From: Mesorhizobium sp. L2C084A000
GTDB lineage: Bacteria > Pseudomonadota > Alphaproteobacteria > Rhizobiales > Rhizobiaceae
DNA: 42,772 nt
NCBI RefSeq assembly: GCF_000502875.1
Contig: NZ_AYWX01000001.1
Span: 822,506 to 865,277 of the forward strand
Reading direction: 5' to 3'
Shown piece after piece: positions 7,781 through 17,112 of the stretch. A program made the position numbers and the translations under genes. Position 1 is the stretch's first letter. Every line of letters starts with the position of its first letter. Under the pieces are notes generated by a model. It ran no database searches, was not told the origin of the DNA, and saw nothing but the letters and a program-made list of their open reading frames with translations.

Positions 7781-9175
7781 TCAGACCACTCGGACGTAGC
7801 TCGTCATTCCCGATTTCTGATGCTCGATGATATGGCAGTGCAGCAGCCAGTCCCCGGGATTGTCGGCGACGAAGCCGAGCTGAACCTTTTCGTTGGGCTG
7901 GATGAGATAGGTGTCGGAAATAGCCGGCTGAACCTGGCGCGTCGAGGATGACAGCACCTTGAAGCTCATGCCGTGCAGATGCATCGGATGGGATTGCGGC
8001 GTCAGGTTCTCCATGTTGATGACGTAGCTTTGGCCAAGCTTCAGTTCGGCCAGAGGCGCGGTCGGATCCTTGGTGTCGCCGGGCCACGGCACTTTGTTGA
8101 TGGCCCAGAAACTGTAGCCAAGCGAACCGCAGATGCCATCGCTCGGGACGTTTTCCGCCGTGGCGCTCAGTGCCAGGGAAATATGCCTGGCGCTGGCGAG
8201 ATCCACTTTCGCCACCGGATTGAGCTCCAGCGGAGCAACATCCCGAATGTCCCGTTTGAGGGATTTTCCTGTCGCGTGCAGGGTTGCCAGGATTTTAGGC
8301 TTGGTGCCCCTGACATCCCTCAAGCTGACGATCGCGCCTTCCTCGTCGGGCATGCGTATGGCCAGTTCCATGCGCTGTCCAGGTCCAAGCAGCAAGGCGT
8401 CGGGCGAAAAACGTTCAGGCACCGGATTGCCGTCGAGCGCCATGACACTCGCCTCCGCACCGTCGACGCGAAAAGCGTAGATACGCGTCACGTCGGTGAT
8501 GGCGACGCGCAGCCGCACCAGTCCGCCGGCCGGCGCATCATATTGCGGCTGGTCGAGCCAGTTGGCGGTGCGCACCGTGCCGTAAGTGCCGGTTCTTGCG
8601 GCATCGCGCGGCCGGAACTGATCGATGAACTGACCGTCGTCGCCGAGGCGCCAGTCGCGCAGGTTGAGGACGATTTCGGCATCGAATTTCGGATCGCTTG
8701 GATTTTCGACCACGATCACGCCGGTCAGGCCGTGGCCCATCTGCTCCAGCGTGTTGCAATGCGGGTGGTACCAGAAGGTGCCGGCGTCCGGCGGCGTGAA
8801 GGCGTAGTCGAAATGATCGCCGGTGTAGACGTAGGGCTGGACCAGGAACGGGACGCCGTCCATCTTGTTTGGAACGCGAATACCGTGCCAGTGGATCGTC
8901 GTCGGATCGTCGATCGCGTTGACAAGGCGTGCGGCGAAGGGCTCGCCTTTTTTCATCCTGAGCACGGGCGGCATTCCGGCGTTGCCATAGGTCAGCACAT
9001 CCCTGGTCTGGCCGACATCCATCAGCTTCGCCTGGATCTTTGCCGTCTGCAAAACCACCGGCTCAGGCGTGGCAGCGGCCCAGCCGCCAAGCCGACCCAT
9101 GGCCGAAAGCCCGACCCCGCCCGCGCCGGCTATTGCTGCCGTTTTCAAAAGCCTGCGGCGTGTGAGTAAGGTCAT
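7781..9175 (-). CDS. Tat-exported multicopper oxidase
   Basis: 464 residues. The N-terminus TRRRLLKTAAIAGAGG is a twin-arginine signal, so the enzyme folds in the cytoplasm and is exported to the periplasm with its copper. The four copper-ligand motifs of laccase-like oxidases are all present: TIHWHGIRVPN, GTFWYHPHCNTLEQMGHGL, SHPMHLHGMSF and LLHCHIIEHQKSGM (type 1 copper with axial Met). Such enzymes oxidise Cu(I), phenols or metals and reduce oxygen to water. There is no long Met-rich loop as in CueO, so the substrate is open. ATG 9175 is chosen because it places the Tat motif at the very N-terminus; the frame is open to 9229. Confidence 0.9.
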   Translation of the reverse strand: MTLLTRRRLLKTAAIAGAGGVGLSAMGRLGGWAAATPEPVVLQTAKIQAKLMDVGQTRDVLTYGNAGMPPVLRMKKGEPFAARLVNAIDDPTTIHWHGIRVPNKMDGVPFLVQPYVYTGDHFDYAFTPPDAGTFWYHPHCNTLEQMGHGLTGVIVVENPSDPKFDAEIVLNLRDWRLGDDGQFIDQFRPRDAARTGTYGTVRTANWLDQPQYDAPAGGLVRLRVAITDVTRIYAFRVDGAEASVMALDGNPVPERFSPDALLLGPGQRMELAIRMPDEEGAIVSLRDVRGTKPKILATLHATGKSLKRDIRDVAPLELNPVAKVDLASARHISLALSATAENVPSDGICGSLGYSFWAINKVPWPGDTKDPTAPLAELKLGQSYVINMENLTPQSHPMHLHGMSFKVLSSSTRQVQPAISDTYLIQPNEKVQLGFVADNPGDWLLHCHIIEHQKSGMTSYVRVV

Positions 9176-9291
9176 TCGGCGCTCCAACTGCAAAGGCGAC
9201 TGCCCGCGAAGGTGTAACCGCCGCGCCATGGATCACAAGCCGGGAACCCGCGCAAATTCTGTTGAACGCATGGCGTAAGCCAGACTGCGCC

Positions 9292-9327
9292 ATTCAGCCT
9301 CCTCATCCTGGCTGAATTCGAGGATGA
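9292..9327. promoter_or_regulatory. Two overlapping, mutually exclusive hairpins upstream of the multicopper oxidase gene
   Basis: ATTCAGCC (9292-9299) pairs perfectly with GGCTGAAT (9310-9317), while TCATCCT (9303-9309) pairs with AGGATGA (9321-9327). The two stems interlock, so only one can form. They lie about 120 bp upstream of the oxidase start and about 90 bp past the lipoprotein stop. This could be a leader switch or a fused pair of operators; nothing else in the 244-bp gap 9176-9419 is recognisable. Confidence 0.3.
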
Positions 9328-9419
9328 AAAGGACGGCAACGGGGCGGCTCGGAACGGAACTTGGTCGACCGGGAAGATGACACCAGGGCGGTTAAGCGCC
9401 GTTAGCCACACCTTCAGAT

Positions 9420-10049
9420 TTAGGACCCTTTGCGGACACGTTCCGAGTTGGTAAGGGCTTCACCCAGTCGTCCCACCGTCTGCTTCAAAGCCTTTTCAGC
9501 TGAATCAGTGAGCGTTTTTGCTCCGCCTTCGCAGAATCCGCCAGCGTCACCTTGAGCATTTCCTTCGCCTGCAACAGTTGAACCCAAGAGCCGACCTTTA
9601 GGTCCATCGACGATAATAGATGCCGCAAGTTGAACTTCTGTTTCCATTCCGGCGGTCCAGAATCCAGGAACGACGCGAAGTCGGCCATCGAGTTCTTCGC
9701 CTTTGACGATTATCATGCCCTTGGCACTCTGAGCGGCTAAATCAGCCCGGTCGACGGGCTGTTCAACGATCTGCAATTCCGTGACAAGGGTCTCGAAGGT
9801 CTTGGTGACCGAGCCCTTGAAGCCGGACCGCAGATCGAGCGGGAAGGTGTGAGCTGCGCAGTTCATGTCAGATGGCTTGATGTCGCGGCTCAAGGCACTC
9901 GGATCCACGTACAAAAGGTATTTGCCCGGTAGCTTGTCACCGTACGACGAATACACGTTGTATGAGGCAATCGGCAGCGGCTCGGCCTTGTATTGGCAGC
10001 CGGTGACCGTCGCGGCCAAGGCCGCGAATACAGTAAATCGTAATTTCAT
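9420..10049 (-). CDS. Putative lipoprotein of unknown function
   Basis: 209 residues. The N-terminus has a basic start, a hydrophobic stretch and a lipobox ending VTGC at about residue 18, so it is probably lipid-anchored in the envelope. The mature part (FKGSVTKTFETLVTELQIVEQP, LDGRLRVVPGF, AASIIVDGPKGRLLG, FCEGGAKTLTDSAEKALKQTVGRL) is an alternating strand/helix pattern reminiscent of small outer-membrane lipoproteins such as the YajG type, but I do not recognise a specific family. The start at 10049 follows a strong GGGGGGAT site. The gene lies 119 bp downstream of metH in the same direction, with no terminator evident, so it may have its own promoter in the AT-rich stretch 10060-10160. 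Confidence 0.75.
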   Translation of the reverse strand: MKLRFTVFAALAATVTGCQYKAEPLPIASYNVYSSYGDKLPGKYLLYVDPSALSRDIKPSDMNCAAHTFPLDLRSGFKGSVTKTFETLVTELQIVEQPVDRADLAAQSAKGMIIVKGEELDGRLRVVPGFWTAGMETEVQLAASIIVDGPKGRLLGSTVAGEGNAQGDAGGFCEGGAKTLTDSAEKALKQTVGRLGEALTNSERVRKGS

Positions 10050-10168
10050 GATTATCCCCCCAAGCCCTTTTATACAAAATCAAAGGGCGAGGAGAATGTC
10101 TAGAAATCTTTGATCCCCGAAATGTCGGCGGCTCCAAGTAGCTCCGTCAAACTGCAATAACACAAAAG

Positions 10169-13100
10169 CTATTCAGCCGCCTCGGCATAGTGTGCCGGCA
10201 CGTAGTTGAGGATGGGGCCGAGCCAGCGCTCTACCTCGGCCAAGGGCATTGCCTTGCGGCGTGCATAATCCTCGACCTGGTCGCGTTCGACCTTGGCGAC
10301 GCCGAAATAATAGCTTTCGGGATGCGCCAGATAGATGCCGGAAACCGACGAGCCCGGCCACATCGCATAGCTTTCGGTCAGGCTCACGCCTGCATTGCGC
10401 TCACCGTCGAGCAGCCGGAACAAAGTCGCCTTCTCAGTGTGATCCGGCTGCGCCGGATAGCCGGGCGCCGGACGGATGCCGCGATAAGGTTCGCCGATCA
10501 GCTCGTCCGGTGCCAGCGCTTCATCTGAAGCATAGCCCCAGAACTCCTTGCGCACCTTCTCATGCATCCGCTCGGCAAAGGCTTCGGCGAAGCGGTCGGC
10601 CAGCGCCTTGACCATGATCGAGGAATAATCATCATTCGCCCGCTCGAACCGTTCGGCGATAGCCACCTCCTCGATGCCGGCGGTGACGATAAAGCCGCCG
10701 ATGTAATCCGGCTTGCCGCACTCCGCCGGCGCGACGAAGTCCGCCAGTGCGACATTGGCCTTGCCATCGCGCTTGGTTAGCTGCTGGCGCAAGGTAAAGA
10801 AGGTCGCCAGTTCCTGCGACCGCTTTTCGTCCGTGAACAGCCTGATGTCGTCGCCGACGGCATTGGCCGGCCAGAAGCCGATGACGCCGCGCGGGGCGAA
10901 CCATTTTTCGGCGATGATCTTTTTCAGCATCGCCTGCGCATCCTCGAACAGCTGGCGCGCGGCGGCGCCTTGCGCCTCGTCTTCGAGAATTTTGGGATAA
11001 CGGCCCTTCAGCTCCCAGGTCTGGAAGAACGGCGTCCAATCGATGTAGCGCGCGAGTTCGGTGAGATCCCAGTTCTCGAACACCTTGACGCCGGTAAAAG
11101 ACGGCTTCGGCGGCTCGTAGGCAGACCAGTCGATCCGGTGCGCATTGGCCCTCGCCTTGGCCAGCGGCAGCCGTTGCTTGTCGGCTTCGGAGCGGGCATG
11201 TGCATCCGCGACCTTCTTGTATTCGGTGCGCACCGTGTCGACATAGCCGCCCTTGCTCTCGTTCGACAGCAAGGACGACACGACGCCGACCGCCCGGCTG
11301 GCGTCGGTGACGTAGACCGTCTGCCCCTTGCTGTAGCGCGGGTGGATCTTCACCGCCGTGTGCACGCGGCTGGTCGTCGCGCCGCCGATCAGCAGCGGAA
11401 TGTCGAAGCCTTCACGCTCCATCTCGGCGGCCATGTGCGCCATCTCATCAAGGGACGGCGTGATCAGGCCGGACAGGCCGATGATATCGACATTTTGCTC
11501 ACGGGCCGTCTGCAGGATCCTGGCCGCCGGCACCATGACGCCGAGGTCTATGATCTCGTAATTGTTGCAGGCGAGCACGACGCCGACGATGTTCTTGCCG
11601 ATGTCATGGACATCGCCCTTCACCGTCGCCATCAGGATCTTGCCTGCCGTCTGGCGTTCGCCATTGTCGATGCCGATGGCGGCGTTGGCCAGCTTCTCGG
11701 CTTCCATATGCGGCAGCAGTCCGGCGACAGCCTGCTTCATGACCCGCGCCGACTTCACCACTTGCGGCAGGAACATCTTGCCCGCGCCGAACAGGTCGCC
11801 GACGACATTCATGCCTGCCATCAGCGGGCCTTCGATGACATGCAACGGGCGCTCGGCGGCAAGCCGCGCTTCCTCGGTGTCGGCGTCGATGAATTCGGTG
11901 ATGCCGTTGACCAGTGCATGGCCGATCCGCTGTTCGACAGTCAATTCGCGCCAGGCGAGATCGCGCTCCTTGGTTTCCTGGCCCGCCGTGCCTTTGAAGC
12001 GTTCGGCGATCTCCAGCATGCGTTCGGTGGCGGTGCCGCCGGCCTTGGGCATGCGGTTGAGCACGACATCCTCGCAGGCTTCGCGCAGTGCCGGCTCGAT
12101 CGTATCGTAGACGGCGAGCTGACCGGCATTGACGATGCCCATGTCCATGCCGCGCTGGATGGCATGGTAGAGGAACACGGCATGCATGGCCTCCCGCACC
12201 GGCTCGTTGCCGCGGAACGAGAAGGAGAGGTTCGACACACCGCCGGAAATGTGGACATGCGGCAGCGTCGCGGTGATCTCGCCCGCCGCCTCGATGAAGT
12301 CGACGCCGTAATTGTCGTGCTCCTCGATGCCGGTGGCGATGGCGAACACGTTCGGATCGAAGACGATGTCCTCGGGCGGGAAGCCGGCCTGTTCGGTCAA
12401 AAGCTTGTAGGCGCGGGTGCATATCTCCACCTTGCGCGCTTTGGTGTCGGCCTGGCCATCCTCGTCGAACGCCATGACGACCACGGCGGCGCCATAGGCG
12501 CGCACGAGCCTTGCATGATGCAGGAATGCCGCCTCGCCTTCCTTCATCGAGATGGAGTTGACCAGCGGCTTGCCCTGCACGCATTTCAGGCCAGCCTCGA
12601 TGATCTCCCATTTGGAACTGTCGACCATGACCGGGACACGGGCGATGTCCGGTTCGGCGGCGATCAGGTTGAGATACTCCACCATCGCCTTCTTCGAATC
12701 GATCAGGCCTTCGTCCATATTGATGTCGATGATCTGCGCGCCATTGGCGACCTGGTCGCGCGCCACGTCGAGCGCGGCGACATAGTCACCCGCCGTGATC
12801 AGCTTCCTGAACTTGGCCGACCCGGTAACATTGGTGCGCTCGCCTACATTGACGAAGGGAATTTCGTCCGTCAGCGTGAACGGCTCCAACCCGGACAGGC
12901 GCATCTTGCGCTCGATGTCGGGAATGGCGCGTGGCGGATACTTTTTCACCGCCTCGGCGATGGCGCGGATGTGCTCGGGCGTCGAACCGCAGCAGCCGCC
13001 GACGACATTGACCAGTCCCTCGCGGGCAAACTCCTCGATCTGCGCGGCCATGAAGTCCGGGCTCTCGTCATACCGACCGAATTCATTGGGCAGGCCGGCA

Positions 13101-13978
13101 TTCGGATAGGCGCAGGTGAAGGTGTTGGCGACGCCTGAAATCTCGGCCAGATGCGCGCGCATGGCGTTGGCGCCGAGCGCGCAGTTGAGGCCGATGGTGA
13201 ACGGGCTGGCGTGGCGCACCGAATGCCAGAAGGCCGTCGGCGTCTGGCCCGACAGCGTGCGGCCGGAGAGGTCAGTGATGGTGCCCGAAATCATCACCGG
13301 CAGGCGCACGCCCTTCTCGATGAAGATCTCTTCCGCTGCAAAGATCGCCGCCTTGGCGTTCAGCGTGTCGAAGATGGTCTCTATCAGGATGATGTCGGCG
13401 CCACCGTCGATCAGGCCGCGCAGCTGCTCGCCATAGGCGAGGCGCAGATCGTCGAAGGTCACGGCGCGATAGCCGGGATTGTTGACGTCGGGCGACATCG
13501 AGGCGGTGCGGTTGGTCGGCCCGAGTGCACCGGCGACAAAGCGGCGCTTGCCGTCCTGCTGCTCGGCCCGAACAGCGGCGCGCCGCACCAGCCGCGCGCC
13601 ATCGCGGTTCAGCGCGTAGACGGCATCCTCCATGCCGTAATCGGCCTGGGCGATCGAGGTCGAGGAGAAGGTGTTGGTTTCGAGGATATCGGCGCCTGCG
13701 ATGGCGTATTGATAGTGAATCTCCTCGATCGCCTTCGGCTGCGTCAGGATCAGAAGATCGTTGTTGCCTTGCTGGTGGCAGGCGCAGCCGGCGAAGGCCT
13801 CGCCGCGAAACTGGTCCTCGTCAAAGCCGAGGCCCTGGATCTGCGTGCCCATGGCGCCATCGAGGATGAGGATGCGTTCGCGTGCTGCTGCCGTCAGCGC
13901 GGCAAGCACTTCCGAGCCGTCCGGTTTTGCCGCGACGGGGCCGAACAAATCGTCCAGCGATGCAGAATTCTGCGACAT
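10169..13978 (-). CDS. metH: Cobalamin-dependent methionine synthase
   Basis: 1269 residues, full length. It transfers a methyl group from 5-methyltetrahydrofolate to homocysteine through cob(I)alamin in the cytoplasm. The domains run: homocysteine-binding barrel (about 20-345) with the zinc cysteines in GLNCALG (about 266) and GGCCGS (about 330); pterin-binding barrel ([17 protein letters not shown], about 370-640); cobalamin cap and Rossmann domain with the axial-histidine motif DVHDIGKN (about 790); and the C-terminal S-adenosylmethionine activation domain (about 920-1260; [17 protein letters not shown]). It is a single-gene unit, with a near-perfect operator upstream suggesting control by S-adenosylhomocysteine status. 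Confidence 0.98.
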   Translation of the reverse strand: MSQNSASLDDLFGPVAAKPDGSEVLAALTAAARERILILDGAMGTQIQGLGFDEDQFRGEAFAGCACHQQGNNDLLILTQPKAIEEIHYQYAIAGADILETNTFSSTSIAQADYGMEDAVYALNRDGARLVRRAAVRAEQQDGKRRFVAGALGPTNRTASMSPDVNNPGYRAVTFDDLRLAYGEQLRGLIDGGADIILIETIFDTLNAKAAIFAAEEIFIEKGVRLPVMISGTITDLSGRTLSGQTPTAFWHSVRHASPFTIGLNCALGANAMRAHLAEISGVANTFTCAYPNAGLPNEFGRYDESPDFMAAQIEEFAREGLVNVVGGCCGSTPEHIRAIAEAVKKYPPRAIPDIERKMRLSGLEPFTLTDEIPFVNVGERTNVTGSAKFRKLITAGDYVAALDVARDQVANGAQIIDINMDEGLIDSKKAMVEYLNLIAAEPDIARVPVMVDSSKWEIIEAGLKCVQGKPLVNSISMKEGEAAFLHHARLVRAYGAAVVVMAFDEDGQADTKARKVEICTRAYKLLTEQAGFPPEDIVFDPNVFAIATGIEEHDNYGVDFIEAAGEITATLPHVHISGGVSNLSFSFRGNEPVREAMHAVFLYHAIQRGMDMGIVNAGQLAVYDTIEPALREACEDVVLNRMPKAGGTATERMLEIAERFKGTAGQETKERDLAWRELTVEQRIGHALVNGITEFIDADTEEARLAAERPLHVIEGPLMAGMNVVGDLFGAGKMFLPQVVKSARVMKQAVAGLLPHMEAEKLANAAIGIDNGERQTAGKILMATVKGDVHDIGKNIVGVVLACNNYEIIDLGVMVPAARILQTAREQNVDIIGLSGLITPSLDEMAHMAAEMEREGFDIPLLIGGATTSRVHTAVKIHPRYSKGQTVYVTDASRAVGVVSSLLSNESKGGYVDTVRTEYKKVADAHARSEADKQRLPLAKARANAHRIDWSAYEPPKPSFTGVKVFENWDLTELARYIDWTPFFQTWELKGRYPKILEDEAQGAAARQLFEDAQAMLKKIIAEKWFAPRGVIGFWPANAVGDDIRLFTDEKRSQELATFFTLRQQLTKRDGKANVALADFVAPAECGKPDYIGGFIVTAGIEEVAIAERFERANDDYSSIMVKALADRFAEAFAERMHEKVRKEFWGYASDEALAPDELIGEPYRGIRPAPGYPAQPDHTEKATLFRLLDGERNAGVSLTESYAMWPGSSVSGIYLAHPESYYFGVAKVERDQVEDYARRKAMPLAEVERWLGPILNYVPAHYAEAAE

Positions 13979-14012
13979 TTTTTATCCCTTTGGCGACAGG
14001 CCTTTTCATGTC

Positions 14013-14035
14013 ACATAAGGATATCTTTATGTCAA
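14013..14035 (-). promoter_or_regulatory. Palindromic operator overlapping the metH promoter (SahR-like)
   Basis: ACATAAGGATATCTTTATGT at 14013-14032 is a 20-bp palindrome with one mismatched pair, centred on GATATC. On the metH strand a perfect TTGACA (plus-strand 14030-14035) overlaps its upstream edge by 3 bases, so a bound repressor would cover the promoter. ArsR-family SahR regulators of proteobacteria control metH and ahcY and have AT-rich palindromic sites; that match is from memory and is an inference. The site is 35-54 bp upstream of the start codon. Confidence 0.6.
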
Positions 14036-14109
14036 TATACGGTAGGTGCGCGTGATTGTCACCCACCTGTCTCGAAGGCGGGGTCTGTGGCGCCGGTTTT
14101 CCGACGGAC

Positions 14110-14928
14110 CTACGCTCTGTCGAAGCTTGCCAGGAAGCGGGCGAAGACCGGATTGAAGCGATCCGGCGAATCCCAGAACGGCGCGTGGCCGGATTTGTCG
14201 AGCAGATGGGCCTTGCCTTCCCATAGATTGGAGAATTTCACAGCGGAGACGAAATCGATGTTGACGAATGGCTCGTCGATGCCGTTCAGAACGGCGATCG
14301 GCGGCGTCTTGCCGGCCACGATCTCGCGCTGGTTCCGCCCGGTGCCGGCCGCGAACTTTTCGAACATCAGGCGCCGCGCCCTTCCATCGGTGCGCGCCAC
14401 CGTGTCGATGAGAAACGGCTCGAACGGCTCGCCGCAGGTGCTGCGCGCATAGGCCTCGACATCCGCGTCAGTGAAGGTTTCCTGCCCGGCAAGGTGCATA
14501 TGCGGGCTCGGCTTGAAGCCGTTGCCGACCTCCTCGGGCGAGACGGGCGGCGTGCCGGTGATCATCAGGCCAAGCAGGCCGGGAAAGCGGTCGATCATCT
14601 CAAGCCCGATATGGCCGCCGAGCGACCAGCCGAAGACGATGGCCTTGTCGATGCCGAGCACCCCGAGCACTTCGGTCATGGCGTCGGCATAGCCTTCCAT
14701 GCTGTAGGAACGCTCCGGATCGATCGCATCGGCGGACGCTCCATGGCCGGGCAAGTCGGGAGCGATGAGATGGTAGCGCTCGCCCAACATGCTGTCCAAC
14801 TGGTTGCGGAAAACGGCGCTGGAAGATGAATTGCCGTGGATCAGCATGACAGCGGTGCCTTCGCCACCGGTCTGGCGAACCGCGATCTTGCCGTGGCTGG
14901 TTTCAAGGGTCTTCTGCGAGATCGCCAT
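14110..14928 (-). CDS. Alpha/beta-fold hydrolase
   Basis: 272 residues. A classic alpha/beta hydrolase: oxyanion strand VMLIHGNSSSS (about 28-37), nucleophile elbow GWSLGG with Ser at about 102, and the C-terminal catalytic histidine in LLDKSGHAPFWDSPDRF (about 248); the acid is likely in the VLNGIDEPF stretch. No signal peptide is present, so it is cytoplasmic. It is upstream of and in the same direction as metH but separated by 131 bp with metH's own promoter, and divergent from the ABC importer with a 192-bp gap. The substrate (ester, epoxide, haloalkane or C-C bond) cannot be read from sequence. Confidence 0.88.
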   Translation of the reverse strand: MAISQKTLETSHGKIAVRQTGGEGTAVMLIHGNSSSSAVFRNQLDSMLGERYHLIAPDLPGHGASADAIDPERSYSMEGYADAMTEVLGVLGIDKAIVFGWSLGGHIGLEMIDRFPGLLGLMITGTPPVSPEEVGNGFKPSPHMHLAGQETFTDADVEAYARSTCGEPFEPFLIDTVARTDGRARRLMFEKFAAGTGRNQREIVAGKTPPIAVLNGIDEPFVNIDFVSAVKFSNLWEGKAHLLDKSGHAPFWDSPDRFNPVFARFLASFDRA

Positions 14929-15030
14929 TGTCCGCTCCGTCGGGGGAATTGCCCTGTTTTAATGCAGTTGCGCAGCAAAGCGCCATGGCTTCCAAACCTT
15001 TGCGGGAACCATCTTCCCGGCCAGGTTGCG

Positions 15031-15081
15031 TTGAAAAATCCTTTTCAAATAAGAACAATTATGCGTAGATTGTCAATTATC
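15031..15081 (+). promoter_or_regulatory. Inverted repeat and AT-rich control region of the ABC importer operon
   Basis: TTGAAAA (15031-15037) and TTTTCAA (15042-15048) form a perfect inverted repeat with a 4-base spacer. Just downstream CAATTAT occurs twice (15056-15062 and 15074-15080). CAATTAT also appears in AAGACAATTATCTT upstream of the rpiR gene. This may be the operator of the nearby RpiR regulator, controlling both the importer and its own operon; evidence is sequence similarity only. Confidence 0.35.
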
Positions 15082-15120
15082 CAACTCCCGATGAACGGGA
15101 GGAAAACAGGGAACAGCACG

Positions 15121-16371
15121 ATGAAGCCCAAATCCGCCGCAAGTCGAATCCGCCATATGCTGATGAGCACGACGCTGATCGGCATGTTTGCCGTGTCAGG
15201 CGCCCCCGCCTTTGCCGAAATCGTCAAGATCGGCCTGCTTGCGCCGCTGACCGGCCCTGCCGCGGCGGACGGCCAGGAATTCCAGCGCGGCGTGCAGATG
15301 GCCATCGACGAGGCCAACGCAGCCGGCGGCGTTGCCGGGGATACGTTCGAACTGGTGGTCGGCGACGTCAAGGATCAGTTCGCCGGCAACGTTACCAGCG
15401 CGGTCGAGCGCCTGCTTGGCGATCCGGGCGTGCACTTCATGCTGACCGGCTATGCCAGCCTGACCAATTTCGAGATCGACAACATGGCCGAAGCGGAAAT
15501 GCCTTACATGCTGGCGGCCACCTCGCAGCAGACCAGGGACATCGCGCCGAGCCCCGATAAATACATGTGCTGCTGGTCGCTGACGCCTTCCTTCGACGCC
15601 TACAACACCGACGTCACCCTGTTCGTCGAGAAGCTCGCGGCCGACGGCAAGATCACCTTGCCGACCAAGAAGGTCGCCATCATCTCGTCCGACAACGCTT
15701 ATTCGAAGACCATCTCCGAAGGCATGAAGAAGACCTTCAAGGAGAAGGGCTGGACCATCACCGTCGACGAGATCGTGCCCTTCGGCGAAGTGACCGACTG
15801 GCGTTCGATCCTCGCCAAGGTGCGCGAGAACGTTCCCGACGTCGTCATCAACACCGACTATCTGCCGGGCAATTCGGCGTCCTTCCTGAACCAGTTCCTC
15901 GAGCAGCCGACCAAGAGCCTCGTCTTCCTGCAATACGCACCGAGCGTTCCGGAATTCGTCGAACTGACCGGCAAGAAGTCGGATGGTGTCATCTACAACC
16001 TGCTCGGCGGCGCGCTGACGACGCCGAAGAACCCGCGGGCCGACGAAGTGGCAGCCAAGTTCAAGGCAAAATACGGCGTCGAGAGCGGCACCTATGGCGT
16101 CGGCCTCTACGAAATGACCAATGTCTATTTCGACGCGATCAAGAAGGTCGGCGGCGCGTCCGACCATGCGGCGATCATGAAGGCGCTGTCGGAAACCGAC
16201 AAGCAGGTCGCCGAAGGGCGGCTTAAGTTCGATCCGGCCACCCACCTTGCCACGCAGGGCGACGACTATATCCCGATCACCTTCTTCCAGATCTGGGATG
16301 GCCAGCGCACGCTGATCTCGCCGGAGAAATACGCCACCGGCGCCTTCAAGCTCCAGCCCTGGATGAAGTAG
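15121..16371 (+). CDS. Branched-chain amino acid/amide-type ABC transporter substrate-binding protein
   Basis: 416 residues. Residues 1-31 are a signal peptide ending SGAPAFA, so the protein is periplasmic. VKIGLLAPLTGPAAADGQEFQRGVQMAIDEANAAGGV is the hallmark opening of type I (LivJ/AmiC-like) binding proteins, with GDVKDQFAGNVTSAVERLL and VAIISSDNAYSKTISEGMKKTF following. It captures the ligand for the permease and ATPase pairs encoded directly downstream. Start 15121 gives a normal signal peptide and has an AGGGA site; an in-frame ATG at 15091 is less likely. The family binds amino acids, amides, urea and aromatic acids, so the ligand is open; the neighbouring M20 hydrolase suggests an amide or N-acyl compound. 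Confidence 0.93.
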   Translation: MKPKSAASRIRHMLMSTTLIGMFAVSGAPAFAEIVKIGLLAPLTGPAAADGQEFQRGVQMAIDEANAAGGVAGDTFELVVGDVKDQFAGNVTSAVERLLGDPGVHFMLTGYASLTNFEIDNMAEAEMPYMLAATSQQTRDIAPSPDKYMCCWSLTPSFDAYNTDVTLFVEKLAADGKITLPTKKVAIISSDNAYSKTISEGMKKTFKEKGWTITVDEIVPFGEVTDWRSILAKVRENVPDVVINTDYLPGNSASFLNQFLEQPTKSLVFLQYAPSVPEFVELTGKKSDGVIYNLLGGALTTPKNPRADEVAAKFKAKYGVESGTYGVGLYEMTNVYFDAIKKVGGASDHAAIMKALSETDKQVAEGRLKFDPATHLATQGDDYIPITFFQIWDGQRTLISPEKYATGAFKLQPWMK

Positions 16372-16374
16372 GGA

Positions 16375-17112
16375 ATGGCCCTGCTTGAACTGGACGACGT
16401 GTCGAAGGCCTTCGGTTCGCTGAAGGCCGTCGATGGCGTGTCGTTCAAGGTCGAGGCCGGCGAGATCTTCGGCATCGCCGGCCCGAACGGCAGCGGCAAG
16501 AGCACGCTGTTCAACATCATCACCGGCATACCGTTCGGCCCCGACCGGGGCCAGATCCGCTTTGACGGCATTGCCATAAACGGCAAATCGGGACACGCCA
16601 TCGCGCGCCTCGGCCTCGCCCGCACGTTTCAGCGCGAGACCAGCTTCGACGGGCTGACCGTGTTCGAGAACGCGCTGATCGGCGCCAGTTACGGCAAGCA
16701 GGAAAAGACAGCGGCCACGGCCCGCAATGCCGCCGCCGAGGCGCTGGAGTTCGTCGGTCTGGGATCTCAGTCGTTCGGCCGGCTTGCCGGCGAATTATCC
16801 GTGTTCGAGCGCAAATGCCTGATGCTTGCCACCGCGATTGCCATGCAGCCGCGCATGCTCTTGCTCGACGAGCCGGCATCGAGCCTGACCAAGCCCGAGA
16901 TCGAGACGTCGATCGGCCTGATCCGCCGCACCGCCGACCGCGGCATCACCATCCTTCTGATCGAGCACGTGCTGACCTTCCTGATGAGCCTTTCGCAGCA
17001 TCTGCTGGTGCTCAACAATGGCCGCGTCCTGGCCGCCGGCGATCCGGCAGGCGTAATCGCCGATCCGCGCGTCATCGAAGCCTATCTCGGCACGAGGAGG
17101 TCGGCGGCGTGA
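16375..17112 (+). CDS. ABC importer ATPase, LivG-like, with degenerate signature motif
   Basis: 245 residues. Walker A is GPNGSGKST (about 40), the Q-loop region is TFQRETSFDGLTVFENAL, Walker B is MLLLDEPASSL, and the switch histidine is in ILLIEHVLTFLMSL. The ABC signature, normally LSGGQ or LSYGxQ, is here LSVFE (residues 141-145) in ELSVFERKCLMLATAIAM, with both glycines lost. It is 3 bp from the binding-protein gene and overlaps the next ATPase gene by 4 bp. It energises import together with the second ATPase; in such a heterodimer one of the two ATP sites may be inactive. The loss is unusual for LivG, where both sites are generally intact. Confidence 0.92.
   Translation: MALLELDDVSKAFGSLKAVDGVSFKVEAGEIFGIAGPNGSGKSTLFNIITGIPFGPDRGQIRFDGIAINGKSGHAIARLGLARTFQRETSFDGLTVFENALIGASYGKQEKTAATARNAAAEALEFVGLGSQSFGRLAGELSVFERKCLMLATAIAMQPRMLLLDEPASSLTKPEIETSIGLIRRTADRGITILLIEHVLTFLMSLSQHLLVLNNGRVLAAGDPAGVIADPRVIEAYLGTRRSAA

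Noticed and set aside
10970..13138. A 722-codon open frame antisense to metH
   Set aside because: It is a shadow of high-GC codon usage: composition is rich in Arg/His/Asp/Gly with no domain, and it lies wholly over strong metH motifs.
13979..14109. A SAM or cobalamin riboswitch before metH
   Set aside because: The leader is only about 35-60 bases from the likely promoter to the start and shows no riboswitch core; the palindrome explains control better.
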